DNA of 64,000 nt from FEB-25 sp963822175 (GTDB taxonomy: Bacteria; Chloroflexota; Anaerolineae; Anaerolineales; UBA4823). Positions 51,175 to 60,174 of the stretch are shown piece after piece. Numbering within the stretch: position 1 is the first letter of the stretch; the number at the start of each line of letters is the position of its first letter. Position numbers and translations under genes: made by a program. A model generated the notes under the pieces. It saw nothing but the letters and a program-made list of their open reading frames with translations. It was not told the DNA's origin and made no database searches. The stretch is from assembly GCA_963822175.1 (NCBI GenBank), contig CAWGGJ010000003.1:434001-498000 (forward strand). The letters run 5' to 3'.

Positions 51175-52935
51175 ATGTCACGTAAGTTGCTAAAGCTGGC
51201 TTATTTTCTTTCATTTCTTATTTTTCCACTTCTGGTGATGGTATTTGCGAACCAAAGACTGGCGAATATTCCCTTGCGCCTGGTGTTTTTTTGTCTCTTA
51301 TCACTGGGTGGAGCATGGTTGTTCAAGCAAGCCTGGCCTCAAAATGGTTGGGGAATTGCACTCCTGCTCACCACGCTGGGATATGCAGTTGCCTATAAAC
51401 TCTCCAGCTTCATCCCGGATGTCTCTACCTATCCATTCTCTCTGGGCTGGTCGGAAACCAGCCGCTATTACTATGCCTCCCTCTGGTTATCCGAAAAAGT
51501 ATACGGGATCAAGGTGCCTCCCTCAATTCTTCATCCCAGCCGCTATTTGATGCAATCACTTCCTTTCCTCATTCCTCATTCATCGCTGTGGTTGCACCGG
51601 CTGTGGCAGGTATTTTTGTGGATTGCTACTGCTTCCCTAACGAGCTGGCTGCTTGTCAGGAGGCTTGCTCTCACTGGAAATAAACGCCCATGGGTAATAA
51701 CCATATGCACCTTCTTCTGGGCGTTTCTATTTCTCTTTCAAGGACCCATCTATTATCACTTACTCGTCATGGTCATCCTGATCCTATGGGGCTTTGATGC
51801 CTCTCACTTCTGGCGCAACCTGGTGCTGGTATTGGTGACTTCACTTTGGGCAGGCATCAGCAGGGTGAACTGGCTTCCAGTTCCTGGGATGCTGGCCGCT
51901 GCGCTTTACCTGCTGGAAGTCAGGGCAGGTGACAGGTCTCTGTGGCGTTATCTCATTCCACCTGCAGTTTACGTGCTGGCAGGCACTGGTGTTGCCTACA
52001 TCAGCCAGCAAGCCTACCAGCTGTTATCCGGCAACCCTCCTGCCTGGTTCGGTTCCAGCTTTACCTCCGATCTGCTGTGGTATCGTCTGCTGCCCAACCC
52101 TACCTTCCCCATGGGCATCCTGCTCAGTGCTATTTTCGTTTCTTTACCTCTCATCGGCCTGATTACCCTACGCCTGGTCAACCACTGGCGTGAATATCAT
52201 TTTTTTCGCCTTTTTGGTCTGGCTGCCATCCTTTTTGTTCTCTTTACTGGTGGGATCATTGTCAGTGTAAAGATCGGTGGAGGCAGCAACCTCCACAACC
52301 TTGATGCATATCTTGCCCTATTACTTGTCATCAGCAGCTATATTTATTTTTATCGCTTCCAGCCCGACCGCCCTTCACCCGAGATTGATGCTTCACAGGT
52401 AAGTGAGCCATCTTCCTCGAAGAAGCTCCTCAGGGCCGTTGAAACGATCTTTGTTGCTGCAGCCCTGGCATTTCCGCTGTACTTCACTTTGAGCTCCTCT
52501 GGCGCTCTCCCAACCCGAAATTTCACTGCCGCACAAAATGCCCTGCAGACCATCGATGCAGCCACCCAGCAGGCAGTAAAACAAGGTGGTGAGGTACTAT
52601 TCATCAATCAGCGTCACTTGTTGACCTTTGACTACCTCAAGAATGTACCCCTGGTTCCCGAAAATGAGCTGGTCTTCCTGATGGAAATGGCAATGTCAAA
52701 AAACTCCGCCTACCTGGATGCATTCCACAAAGATTTAAACGATCAGCGCTTTTCTATGATTGTTTCCGAACCACTCAATGTTAATTATCAGGGGAGAAGT
52801 CATAGTTTCGGGGAAGAAAATGACGCCTGGGTGGAAAATGTCTCAGAACCAGTTCTATGCTATTACCAGCCGGCCATAAAATTGGATTCAGTCGGAGTGG
52901 TTCTGTACACCCCGCGTGAAGATCCATGCAGATGA
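51175..52935 (+). CDS. Large multi-pass membrane protein (GT-C-like or sugar-locus type)
   Basis: 586 aa with ~11-12 TM segments; I do not recognise the family securely. First loop after TM3 holds SFIPDVSTYPFSLGWSETSRYYY with acidic and aromatic residues, as in GT-C-like proteins. Residues ~465-586 are a soluble C-terminal domain (ALQTIDAATQQAVKQGG...NQRHLLTFDYLKNVPLVPE) that is probably extracellular. It sits in the gmd operon. Function unknown. Confidence 0.6.
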   Translation: MSRKLLKLAYFLSFLIFPLLVMVFANQRLANIPLRLVFFCLLSLGGAWLFKQAWPQNGWGIALLLTTLGYAVAYKLSSFIPDVSTYPFSLGWSETSRYYYASLWLSEKVYGIKVPPSILHPSRYLMQSLPFLIPHSSLWLHRLWQVFLWIATASLTSWLLVRRLALTGNKRPWVITICTFFWAFLFLFQGPIYYHLLVMVILILWGFDASHFWRNLVLVLVTSLWAGISRVNWLPVPGMLAAALYLLEVRAGDRSLWRYLIPPAVYVLAGTGVAYISQQAYQLLSGNPPAWFGSSFTSDLLWYRLLPNPTFPMGILLSAIFVSLPLIGLITLRLVNHWREYHFFRLFGLAAILFVLFTGGIIVSVKIGGGSNLHNLDAYLALLLVISSYIYFYRFQPDRPSPEIDASQVSEPSSSKKLLRAVETIFVAAALAFPLYFTLSSSGALPTRNFTAAQNALQTIDAATQQAVKQGGEVLFINQRHLLTFDYLKNVPLVPENELVFLMEMAMSKNSAYLDAFHKDLNDQRFSMIVSEPLNVNYQGRSHSFGEENDAWVENVSEPVLCYYQPAIKLDSVGVVLYTPREDPCR

Positions 52936-52950
52936 GTTGATTAAATCGCT

Positions 52951-54966
52951 ATGTACCTGATTCGTACGAATAGCTTGCTTGACCTCATACTATATCTCCT
53001 GCTATCCAGTTTCTGGGGCGCTGGTGGGTGGTTGATAGCGACTCATGCTTTCAATTTACGCTACAAAGAGCGAATTTTGAGCGGCCTGGCACTGGGTTTC
53101 CTACTGTTCATTGGTCTTAGCAGCCTTTTTGCCAATGTTTTTCCTCTCACCGCTGCATTCTGGCTTGCTGCGTTAACGGTTTTTTTGTCCGGCATGCTCA
53201 TCGCCTGGCGATCAAAAATACACCCCTGGATTCATAAGCGTGATTTATATTCCATACCACTCATTATTATCCTCCTGGTTTTAACGTTCCTCTTCTCCGT
53301 AATCCTATTCGGTAAATCCATATTTGACGAGTATCTGCATTTACCTTTGATCTCGATTATGGCTGCCGGGGATATTCCACCCCACTTTTATCTCAACTCA
53401 GGCTTTTATTTTGCCTACCATTACAGTATCCAGGTATTCGCCGCCAGCCTGGTACGCCTGGCTGGGCTTTTCCCCTGGTCCGCCTGGGATATCAGCCGAG
53501 GTCTCGCCATTGCATTCACCCTCACCCTGGGTTGGATCTGGGTCCGCCGCCTAACCCGCAGTCGTACAGCTGCCTTGTTGGGTAGCCTTCTCTTCACATT
53601 CGGGGGCGGGATGCGATATGTTTTGCTGCTCCTCCCTGCAAAGTGGCTTGCCTGGGTCAGCCAGTCGGTTCACCTTGTTGGAACCGGTCTCGATACAGCC
53701 CCGATCTTATCATCAGCACTCCATCTACCCTGGCTCATAGAAGGTGGTGGGGCTGCTACCTTCCCCTTCGCTTTCCATAATGGCATATTCGTCCCAGCTT
53801 TTTTTACCCTCGGCAGCACCGGGGCTATGCCTTATATGACCATTCTTTTACTCCTGCTGCTTCTGCCCCGTGGACGCTTCACCCAGGCTGGATTAATCGT
53901 CTGGACTCTGATATTTGCTACACTTGCTTTAAGCGCTGAACATCTCTTTGTAGTGCTCTGGGCAGGAATTGCGATCGCCATCGCTATTTCACTTGTTTTC
54001 CGGAAGCGCTTGTTCAAATCCTTCCCCAGGGTAATTTTTATACATTGGACAATCATTCTATTGATTTCTGCGTTATTATCCTTGGTCCAGGGTGGTTTTA
54101 TTACCGAAACTGCTCGTAATCTTTTCGTTTCCCTTGCAGGTGGCATAGCCCAGAGCTACAACGCCCGTGGATTTTCTGTGCGCTGGCCGCCTGGCTTGCT
54201 GTCTGCCCACCTTGGCTCGCTTTCGATCCTCGATCCTGGCCAGCTGGTTGCCTTGCTTGCAGAGCTCGGTTTAGCCTTGCTGCTTATTCCGGTTATCTTC
54301 ATCCGCTTTAGCAAAAACCTCCGCCACAAGGATTGGTTTACCGCCGGATTATCCATCAGCGTAGTCCTGAGCCTGGTTTTTCCATTGTTCTTCCAATACG
54401 AAGTGGATCGGTCCATCACCCGCATGCCTGCCACAGCATTATGGACCTGCCTGGTGCTGGGATTCCCCATCTTATGGATGGCATTTTCAAAGGGGAAAAC
54501 ACTTCTCCGCTTAGGGCTGGTAGTTGGTTATGTGATGATCATCCTGCCAGGTATCGTACTCTTCTGGTCACAGCTTAGATCCATACCCTCACTGGAGTAT
54601 TCATATTATATCGATGACCTGGATGCTTCCTACTCTGATGATTACTGGAATCGGCTCCCAGAGCAAACCCAGGTATTGGATAGGGTTCCTGAACGCTCTG
54701 TGACAATTTTTGGGCGTATTTCAAACACCGCCTCGGGCATTTATGACCCACTGCCCGAATGGGAAGCCCTCATTGCTGATCCAATCCCTGCCACGATCGC
54801 TGCCGCAGGGTACGATTATGTATATCTGGATAAGGCATGGTGGGATAAACTTACCCCTGCCCAGCAACAAACCTTTGATGCACCCTGTGTTGATATCATC
54901 GATGAACGCAAGGATGATTATGATATGGATTATCGTGTACTGGTAAATGTCAGTGCATGCAGGTGA
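52951..54966 (+). CDS. Very large multi-pass membrane protein with C-terminal soluble domain
   Basis: 671 aa with ~13 TM segments. The loop IFDEYLHLPLISIMAAGDIP (~130-145) has the acidic motif position of GT-C enzymes and is followed by FYLNSGFYFAYHYSIQVF. A soluble C-terminal domain begins near residue 530 with VLDRVPERSVTIFGRISNTA, has DYVYLDKAWW, and ends CVDIIDERKDDYDMDY. The family is not recognised; it is a candidate for transfer of a sugar from a lipid carrier. In the gmd operon. Confidence 0.6.
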   Translation: MYLIRTNSLLDLILYLLLSSFWGAGGWLIATHAFNLRYKERILSGLALGFLLFIGLSSLFANVFPLTAAFWLAALTVFLSGMLIAWRSKIHPWIHKRDLYSIPLIIILLVLTFLFSVILFGKSIFDEYLHLPLISIMAAGDIPPHFYLNSGFYFAYHYSIQVFAASLVRLAGLFPWSAWDISRGLAIAFTLTLGWIWVRRLTRSRTAALLGSLLFTFGGGMRYVLLLLPAKWLAWVSQSVHLVGTGLDTAPILSSALHLPWLIEGGGAATFPFAFHNGIFVPAFFTLGSTGAMPYMTILLLLLLLPRGRFTQAGLIVWTLIFATLALSAEHLFVVLWAGIAIAIAISLVFRKRLFKSFPRVIFIHWTIILLISALLSLVQGGFITETARNLFVSLAGGIAQSYNARGFSVRWPPGLLSAHLGSLSILDPGQLVALLAELGLALLLIPVIFIRFSKNLRHKDWFTAGLSISVVLSLVFPLFFQYEVDRSITRMPATALWTCLVLGFPILWMAFSKGKTLLRLGLVVGYVMIILPGIVLFWSQLRSIPSLEYSYYIDDLDASYSDDYWNRLPEQTQVLDRVPERSVTIFGRISNTASGIYDPLPEWEALIADPIPATIAAAGYDYVYLDKAWWDKLTPAQQQTFDAPCVDIIDERKDDYDMDYRVLVNVSACR

Positions 54967-55031
54967 CCATAAAATGTAAAATTGCTGGTGGAATGATCCA
55001 CCTATTTTTGTACTAAAAAGAAGAGGAAAAA

Positions 55032-55832
55032 ATGAAAATCGATTATCAAGAGACCACAGATGACCTTCTCGCCCGCATTGATATCCACAAGAAATATGGC
55101 AGCCGTGATATCGACCAGTGGATGCTTCATCTGCTTAACCCCACCAAGGGTTCTATCATCCTCGACGTGGGCTGCGGAGCGGGTAAACAATGCTTGCTTT
55201 TCTACAAAGCTCTGGAAGGTGAGGCTGATATCACCGGTGGAGATGTTAATCCTCAGCTGCTCGATACGGCACGCCAGGAAAACGCAAAGATTGGCAACCG
55301 GATAAAAATCATTGACCTGGATTTCAACCAGCGTTTCCCATTGAATGACAATTGGTTCGACCTGGTCACTTCCTGCTTCGCTATCTATTACTCTGAAAAC
55401 ATCCCCGACACGATTTCTGAAATGCATCGCGTCATTAAACCTGGAGGACGGTTGTTCACCACCGGTCCCATGCCGGAAAATAAGCGCTTGTTCTACGAGA
55501 TTATCCATGAAGCCACGCGTCAACCTATTCCACCCATGCCCGGCAGCTCACGCTATTCAAGTCAAATATATTCAGCCATTCAGCAGTTATTTTCAAAAGT
55601 GGAGCTGCATATCTTTGAAAATCCGCTTGTCTTTGAAGAAGTTGAACCTTTCCTCGCCTATACCCGCGCTTCTCTATCCGAAGACCGTAAATTATGGAAA
55701 ACCCTTATTGAGAACGCCGGTGGATTTGAGCATGTCATGCAGGAAATAAAAAAAGTTGCCAGTCGAAAACTTGCCCAGGATGGCAATCTTGTGATGACTA
55801 AAGTTGTCGGTGGTTTTATTGCGACCAAATAA
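55032..55832 (+). CDS. SAM-dependent methyltransferase (class I)
   Basis: 266 aa. Rossmann fold with motif I SIILDVGCGAGKQC, acidic motif II region in GGDVNPQLLD, and motif IV/V RIKIIDLDFNQRFPLNDNWFDLV followed by ITSCFAIYYSENIPDTI. It methylates a small molecule or sugar; the acceptor is unknown. Lies in the sugar operon 65 nt after the membrane gene, with AGAGGAAAAA before the ATG. Confidence 0.78.
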   Translation: MKIDYQETTDDLLARIDIHKKYGSRDIDQWMLHLLNPTKGSIILDVGCGAGKQCLLFYKALEGEADITGGDVNPQLLDTARQENAKIGNRIKIIDLDFNQRFPLNDNWFDLVTSCFAIYYSENIPDTISEMHRVIKPGGRLFTTGPMPENKRLFYEIIHEATRQPIPPMPGSSRYSSQIYSAIQQLFSKVELHIFENPLVFEEVEPFLAYTRASLSEDRKLWKTLIENAGGFEHVMQEIKKVASRKLAQDGNLVMTKVVGGFIATK

Positions 55833-55901
55833 GGCTATGATTTTGGTCTGTGAACGCTGTTAATCGATGATCAGCTACCTTAATCGTTGGAGGGACAAAT
55901 T

Positions 55902-56540
55902 ATGATTTTATTTTACGGAAAAAAAGTTTGCTTCATTGGAGCACATCCTGATGATATCGAGCTAGGTTGCGGTGCCTTTATTTCCAACATCGAGGGCAAA
56001 GCAGATCTCTTATGTGTCACCTTATCTGATAACCAAAAGAATCCTCTACTTAGCCATCTGGTGGAGGAGCATTATCGCAGCATGGCTATCTTGGGTGTTC
56101 CTGCAGGGCATGTAAAGCTTGGATCGTTCTCCACCCGCCATTTCCCTGAGCTGCGCCAGGAGATTCTTGAATATCTTTATCACCTAAACGCCGAATATCA
56201 GCCCGATATCGTCATCACCCATACACGTTCCGATATTCATCAGGATCACCAACAGACCACCGAAGAGGTTTTGCGCGCTTTTCGGGGTACCACTGTCTTG
56301 GGGTTTGATGCCCTCCGCAGCAGTTATGGCTTTTTTCCGCATTTCCTGGTGGAAGTCAGTGAGCTGGATGTCGAGCGAAAAATTCAAGCCCTCGCTGAGT
56401 ATTCCACCTACCATGAAAAATATTACTTCGATGCTTCGGTGCTACGCGCTACCCTCATCCGCCATGGTGCTTTGGCAGAACGTCCATTTGCTGAAGGATT
56501 TGATATTCTACGCATCGTAGGCAATTTTAATAAGTGCTGA
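55902..56540 (+). CDS. PIG-L family N-deacetylase
   Basis: 212 aa from the ATG at 55902 (GGAGGG upstream; the frame opens at TTG 55887). LmbE/PIG-L fold with zinc motif FIGAHPDDIELGCG (His-Pro-Asp-Asp), and the later IVITHTRSDIHQDHQQTTEEV with the third His. It removes N-acetyl groups from GlcNAc-like sugars. It follows the methyltransferase and ends at a terminator, so it closes the gmd transcription unit. Confidence 0.85.
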   Translation: MILFYGKKVCFIGAHPDDIELGCGAFISNIEGKADLLCVTLSDNQKNPLLSHLVEEHYRSMAILGVPAGHVKLGSFSTRHFPELRQEILEYLYHLNAEYQPDIVITHTRSDIHQDHQQTTEEVLRAFRGTTVLGFDALRSSYGFFPHFLVEVSELDVERKIQALAEYSTYHEKYYFDASVLRATLIRHGALAERPFAEGFDILRIVGNFNKC

Positions 56541-56583
56541 TTCCCAATAGATCAGGTATATAGCTGGATGGGAATCAGGTTTT
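56537..56583 (+). terminator. Rho-independent terminator of the gmd unit
   Basis: CTGATTCCCA (56537-56546) pairs perfectly with TGGGAATCAG (56569-56578) across a 22-nt loop and is followed by TTTT (56580-56583). Its left arm overlaps the deacetylase stop codon. Confidence 0.7.
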
Positions 56584-56607
56584 GGATGCATAATTTTATA
56601 ATTTAAG

Positions 56608-56629
56608 TTATAATTCAGTCATTGAATTT
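56608..56629 (+). repeat. 22-bp promoter/operator repeat, copy 2
   Basis: Identical to 48811-48832: TATAAT (56609-56614) plus ATTCA-N5-TGAAT. A second TATAAT lies at 56597-56602. The TTG at 56651 is again 43 nt from the left end. Confidence 0.7.
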
Positions 56630-56650
56630 CAACTACTGAATTTTGATTGA

Positions 56651-57205
56651 TTGCTTACTACTATTACTGAGGTCTTGAACACCATTTCTCCCATGACAGA
56701 AAATCCTGAAGCTACACGTGAAATGATCCTGCTTGAGCAGATCGAGATCGACCCAAATGTGACTCAGGCATCCCTGGCTACCCAGCTTGGTGTTGCTGTC
56801 GGCACGGTGAACTGGCACATCAAACGAATGATCGCTAAGGGATATGTAAAGGTGAAACGTGCTGAGCGGAGAAAGCTGCGCTACATCATCACTCCAGAAG
56901 GTATCGCCTTCAGAGCCCATCTGACCATCGATTATGTTGAACAATCCTTCCTGCTTTATCGCAATATCCGTAAGCGTGTTCGTGAGCTCCTTGTTGAAGT
57001 GAAGCGGGCAGGATTTGACCATGTGCGTATCGAGAGCGAAATCACCTTGAATGAGCCAAACCTCTCCAGCCAATCGAATGATATTGCGGATATCTGTCGC
57101 CTGACATGCCTGGAACAGGGTATCACGGTTAGCCAGGATCTGAAGGCCCCCACCTTGGTTGTCCATGGGATGAAGGTTACTCTACAAATGGAGACGCCTG
57201 CATGA
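56651..57205 (+). CDS. Winged-helix (MarR/ArsR-like) transcriptional regulator
   Basis: 184 aa from TTG 56651 (alternative ATG at 56693, MTENPEATREM). wHTH residues ~35-85: QASLATQLGVAVGTVNWHIK is the recognition-helix region and KGYVKVKRAERRKLRYIITP is the wing. The C-terminal half (~90-184) is an unknown ligand or dimer domain ending TLVVHGMKVTLQM. It lies at the head of the second glycan operon and next to copy 2 of the 22-bp element, so it may regulate it. Its end overlaps the next ATG (ATGA). Confidence 0.7.
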   Translation: MLTTITEVLNTISPMTENPEATREMILLEQIEIDPNVTQASLATQLGVAVGTVNWHIKRMIAKGYVKVKRAERRKLRYIITPEGIAFRAHLTIDYVEQSFLLYRNIRKRVRELLVEVKRAGFDHVRIESEITLNEPNLSSQSNDIADICRLTCLEQGITVSQDLKAPTLVVHGMKVTLQMETPA

Positions 57206-58242
57206 CCGGTCAAGATTTCCAAACCAAAGAAAATCAAGTCAATCATGTTGTGATTACCGGGGGTGCTGGGTTCATTGGCTCACTGCTCACCGGGGAATTG
57301 TTACGCCTGGGCATCCATGTCACTGTCATCGATGATCTGCTTTTTGGTGGTGAATCCCTGCTGGCGTACCTTTCCCACCCAAATTTCCATTTTTTCAAAG
57401 CCAATGTGCTTGAGCCACGTGTGCTTCGTTCCAGCCTTCGATCCGATTGGACAAAACCTGATTCGATCGTCCACCTTGCTGCCATTGTGGGTTTCCCTGC
57501 CTGCCAGGCAGTCGGAAGGCAGGTTGCCTGGCGCTATAATGTCGAAGCCACACAACATGTCTTTGATCAGGCGAATACCCTGGGAGTGAAGCGCCTGGTT
57601 TATGCTTCTACCTACAGTAATTACGGCCTCTCTCCTGATGGAAAGCCTGTTAATGAAGATACTCCTCTCACACCCCAATCCCTGTACGCAGAGACGAAAA
57701 TCGCATCAGAACACTTTCTCCTTGCCCAGGGCGATGCATCCTGCGCACCTCTCATCTTCCGCTTTGCTACTTTGTATGGCATCTCACCCCGCACGCGTTT
57801 TGATCTGATCATCAACCAATTCGTCCTGGAAGCGTTCACCCGCCGGGAGCTGCTGATCTACCAGCGCGGGTATTCCCGTTCCTTTGTTCATATCCAGGAT
57901 GTTGTGCGTGGATTGATTCTCGGTTTATCTTCCAGTGACGAAAAAACTCATGGTCAAATCTATAATCTGGGTTCAGAAAATGGCAATTACACCAAGGATC
58001 AGATCGTTGAGCTGGTGCTGAAGCGCCTGCCAGAAACTGTTGTAACCTATAAAGATATGACCTTTGGGGGTGATATGCGCGATATTACCGTATCTTATGA
58101 GAAGATCTCCCGTCAGCTGGGTTTTCAAACCAGGTTCACCCCTGAAGATGGCATCCGAGAAGTGCTTTACGCACTTCGCTCTGGCCTCATCAGCAACCCT
58201 CACGACCAGCACTATCGAAATGCCCAGTTTATCGTCCAATAA
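57202..58242 (+). CDS. NAD-dependent epimerase/dehydratase (nucleotide-sugar SDR)
   Basis: 346 aa extended SDR. NHVVITGGAGFIGSLLTGELL (~14-34), DDLLFGGESLL, ASTYSNYGLSPDG and YAETKIASEHFLL (Y-x3-K), then RFATLYGISPRTRF. Substrate not predictable; it differs from Gmd and Fcl in the region after the active site. ATGA overlap with the regulator gene, so it is coupled to it. Next gene starts 45 nt later. Confidence 0.8.
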   Translation: MTGQDFQTKENQVNHVVITGGAGFIGSLLTGELLRLGIHVTVIDDLLFGGESLLAYLSHPNFHFFKANVLEPRVLRSSLRSDWTKPDSIVHLAAIVGFPACQAVGRQVAWRYNVEATQHVFDQANTLGVKRLVYASTYSNYGLSPDGKPVNEDTPLTPQSLYAETKIASEHFLLAQGDASCAPLIFRFATLYGISPRTRFDLIINQFVLEAFTRRELLIYQRGYSRSFVHIQDVVRGLILGLSSSDEKTHGQIYNLGSENGNYTKDQIVELVLKRLPETVVTYKDMTFGGDMRDITVSYEKISRQLGFQTRFTPEDGIREVLYALRSGLISNPHDQHYRNAQFIVQ

Positions 58243-58286
58243 CCTTGAAATGGAAAGTTACATCACAGTATGTTGTAGGAGTAAAT

Positions 58287-59246
58287 ATGCCCATCACTTC
58301 CGATCCTAATTTCTGGCAGAATAAGAAAATATGCGTCACCGGGGGGGCGGGTTTTCTGGGTTCTTTTATACTTGAAGGACTTAAACAGCGAGGTGCAGCA
58401 AATGTCTTCGTGCCTCGCATCGAGGAATATGACCTGGTGAATCCACGCGATATCCAGTGTGTGCTCGATCAGAGCAGGCCGGATATCATTGTCCATTTGG
58501 CAGCCCTTGCCGGTGGGATTGGGGCAAACCGGGCTCGCCCGGCTGACTTCTTTTACATCAACCTGATGATGGGTGTCCAGCTCATGCATGAAGCCTGGAA
58601 ATTTGGGGTTGAGAAATTCGTTGCCATCGGCACTGTGTGTGCCTACCCAAAGTTCACCCCTGTGCCATTTAAAGAGGAAAATCTGTGGGAAGGTTACCCG
58701 GAAGAGACAAATGCCCCTTACGGCCTGGCGAAGAAGATGCTCCTGGTGCAGGCCCAGGCATATCGTGAGCAATATGGGTATAACGCCATTTACCTGTTGC
58801 CGGTCAATCTGTATGGTCCGCGCGATAATTTCGACCTTGAGACCTCGCATGTCATTCCGGCTTTAGTGAGAAAATGTATCGAAGCCCAGGAGCGTGGCGC
58901 TGACGAAGTGGTTTTATGGGGGGATGGCTCACCGACCCGTGAATTCCTTTATGCGGGTGATGCTGCTGATGGCATCCTGACCGCCACAGAGTTTTATAAC
59001 CGTAGCGAGCCGGTGAATATTGGCTCCGGGCAGGAGATCAGCATCAAGGATCTGGCAGAGCTGATTGCCCGCCTTACCGGCTTTGAAGGCAAGCTTGTTT
59101 GGGATACCACCAAACCCAATGGTCAGCCGCGCCGTGCCCTGGACACCAGCCGTGCAGCTGAATATTTTGGCTGGCAGGCCAAAACTACCTTTGAAGATGG
59201 CCTGCGTCAAACCATAGCCTGGTATCGCCAGAATCGCAAGAAATGA
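58287..59246 (+). CDS. fcl: GDP-L-fucose synthase
   Basis: 319 aa from ATG 58287 (TAGGAG upstream). Fcl/WcaG signature: ICVTGGAGFLGSFILEGL, LAALAGGIGANRARPADFFY, GTVCAYPKFTPVPFKEENLW, PYGLAKKMLLVQAQAYREQY with Y-x3-K, and NLYGPRDNFDLETSHVIPAL with the conserved Cys/His positions. It epimerises and reduces GDP-4-keto-6-deoxymannose from Gmd (48854) to GDP-L-fucose. Start 58287 is preferred to 58245. Confidence 0.9.
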   Translation: MPITSDPNFWQNKKICVTGGAGFLGSFILEGLKQRGAANVFVPRIEEYDLVNPRDIQCVLDQSRPDIIVHLAALAGGIGANRARPADFFYINLMMGVQLMHEAWKFGVEKFVAIGTVCAYPKFTPVPFKEENLWEGYPEETNAPYGLAKKMLLVQAQAYREQYGYNAIYLLPVNLYGPRDNFDLETSHVIPALVRKCIEAQERGADEVVLWGDGSPTREFLYAGDAADGILTATEFYNRSEPVNIGSGQEISIKDLAELIARLTGFEGKLVWDTTKPNGQPRRALDTSRAAEYFGWQAKTTFEDGLRQTIAWYRQNRKK

Positions 59247-59256
59247 TCCACTGACC

Positions 59257-60129
59257 ATGGCTACCGACCAGCTCACCAAACCTCACCCGGATACGATCGT
59301 GATGCGCCCCACCCATGGGCTGGCAGCACTCAACCTGCGCGACCTGTGGGTCTATCGTGAGCTGATCCTTTTCCTTTCATGGCGCGACGTCCTGGTGCGC
59401 TACAAGCAAACCGTCCTCGGCTTCGCCTGGGCTGTGATCCAACCCATCATCCAGATGATCGTCTTCACCCTGATCTTCTCCAAGGCTGCCGGGCTCTCCT
59501 CCGAGGGTGTGCCGTACCCCATCTTTAACTACACGGCACTCCTGCCGTGGGGCTTGTTCTCCAAGGCAATGAATGATGCCGGGCGCTCCCTGGTGAATAA
59601 CCGCAACATGATCACCAAGATCTATTTTCCCCGCCTCACCATCCCGGTTGCTTCTGTGCTTGCCGGCCTGGTCGATTTTGGTATCGCCTTCCTGGTATAT
59701 ATCGGGATCATCTTATATTACAACCTGGCCCCAAACTCTACCTATACCTACACCGTTACCCCGGCTTTACTCACCTTGCCACTTTTTATCATCCTGGCTC
59801 TGGTCGCCACGCTCGGCGTCAGCCTGTGGTTCTCCGCTGCCAATGTGATCTATCGGGATGTGGGTCATATCCTGCCATTTATCACCCAGATCTGGTTCTT
59901 CATGACTCCCATCGTCTATTCATCCTCCGAGATATCAGGGAAGTGGCAAATAATATACGCATTAAATCCCCTCACCGGCGTGGTGGAAGGATTTCGCTGG
60001 TCCCTGCTTGGTATTCACAGCCTACCCTTACCGCTGGTGTTGGTATCAGCAGGGGTCGCTGTGGTGATCTTGATCACCGGCGTGATCTATTTCCGCAACA
60101 TGGAACGGACCTTTGCCGATGAGATCTAA
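59257..60129 (+). CDS. ABC-2 type polysaccharide exporter permease (Wzm-like)
   Basis: 290 aa, six or seven TM segments. LFLSWRDVLVRYKQTVLGFA and WAVIQPIIQMIVFTLIFSKA open the membrane part; NYTALLPWGLFSKAM and NMITKIYFPRLTIPVASVL are typical of O-antigen exporter permeases, and RNMERTFADEI is the coupling end. It exports lipid-linked glycan with the ATPase of the next gene. Confidence 0.88.
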   Translation: MATDQLTKPHPDTIVMRPTHGLAALNLRDLWVYRELILFLSWRDVLVRYKQTVLGFAWAVIQPIIQMIVFTLIFSKAAGLSSEGVPYPIFNYTALLPWGLFSKAMNDAGRSLVNNRNMITKIYFPRLTIPVASVLAGLVDFGIAFLVYIGIILYYNLAPNSTYTYTVTPALLTLPLFIILALVATLGVSLWFSAANVIYRDVGHILPFITQIWFFMTPIVYSSSEISGKWQIIYALNPLTGVVEGFRWSLLGIHSLPLPLVLVSAGVAVVILITGVIYFRNMERTFADEI

Positions 60130-60174
60130 ACGATCATTCCATAGCATGGGCATTTTATTCCAGGTCATCGCTCT

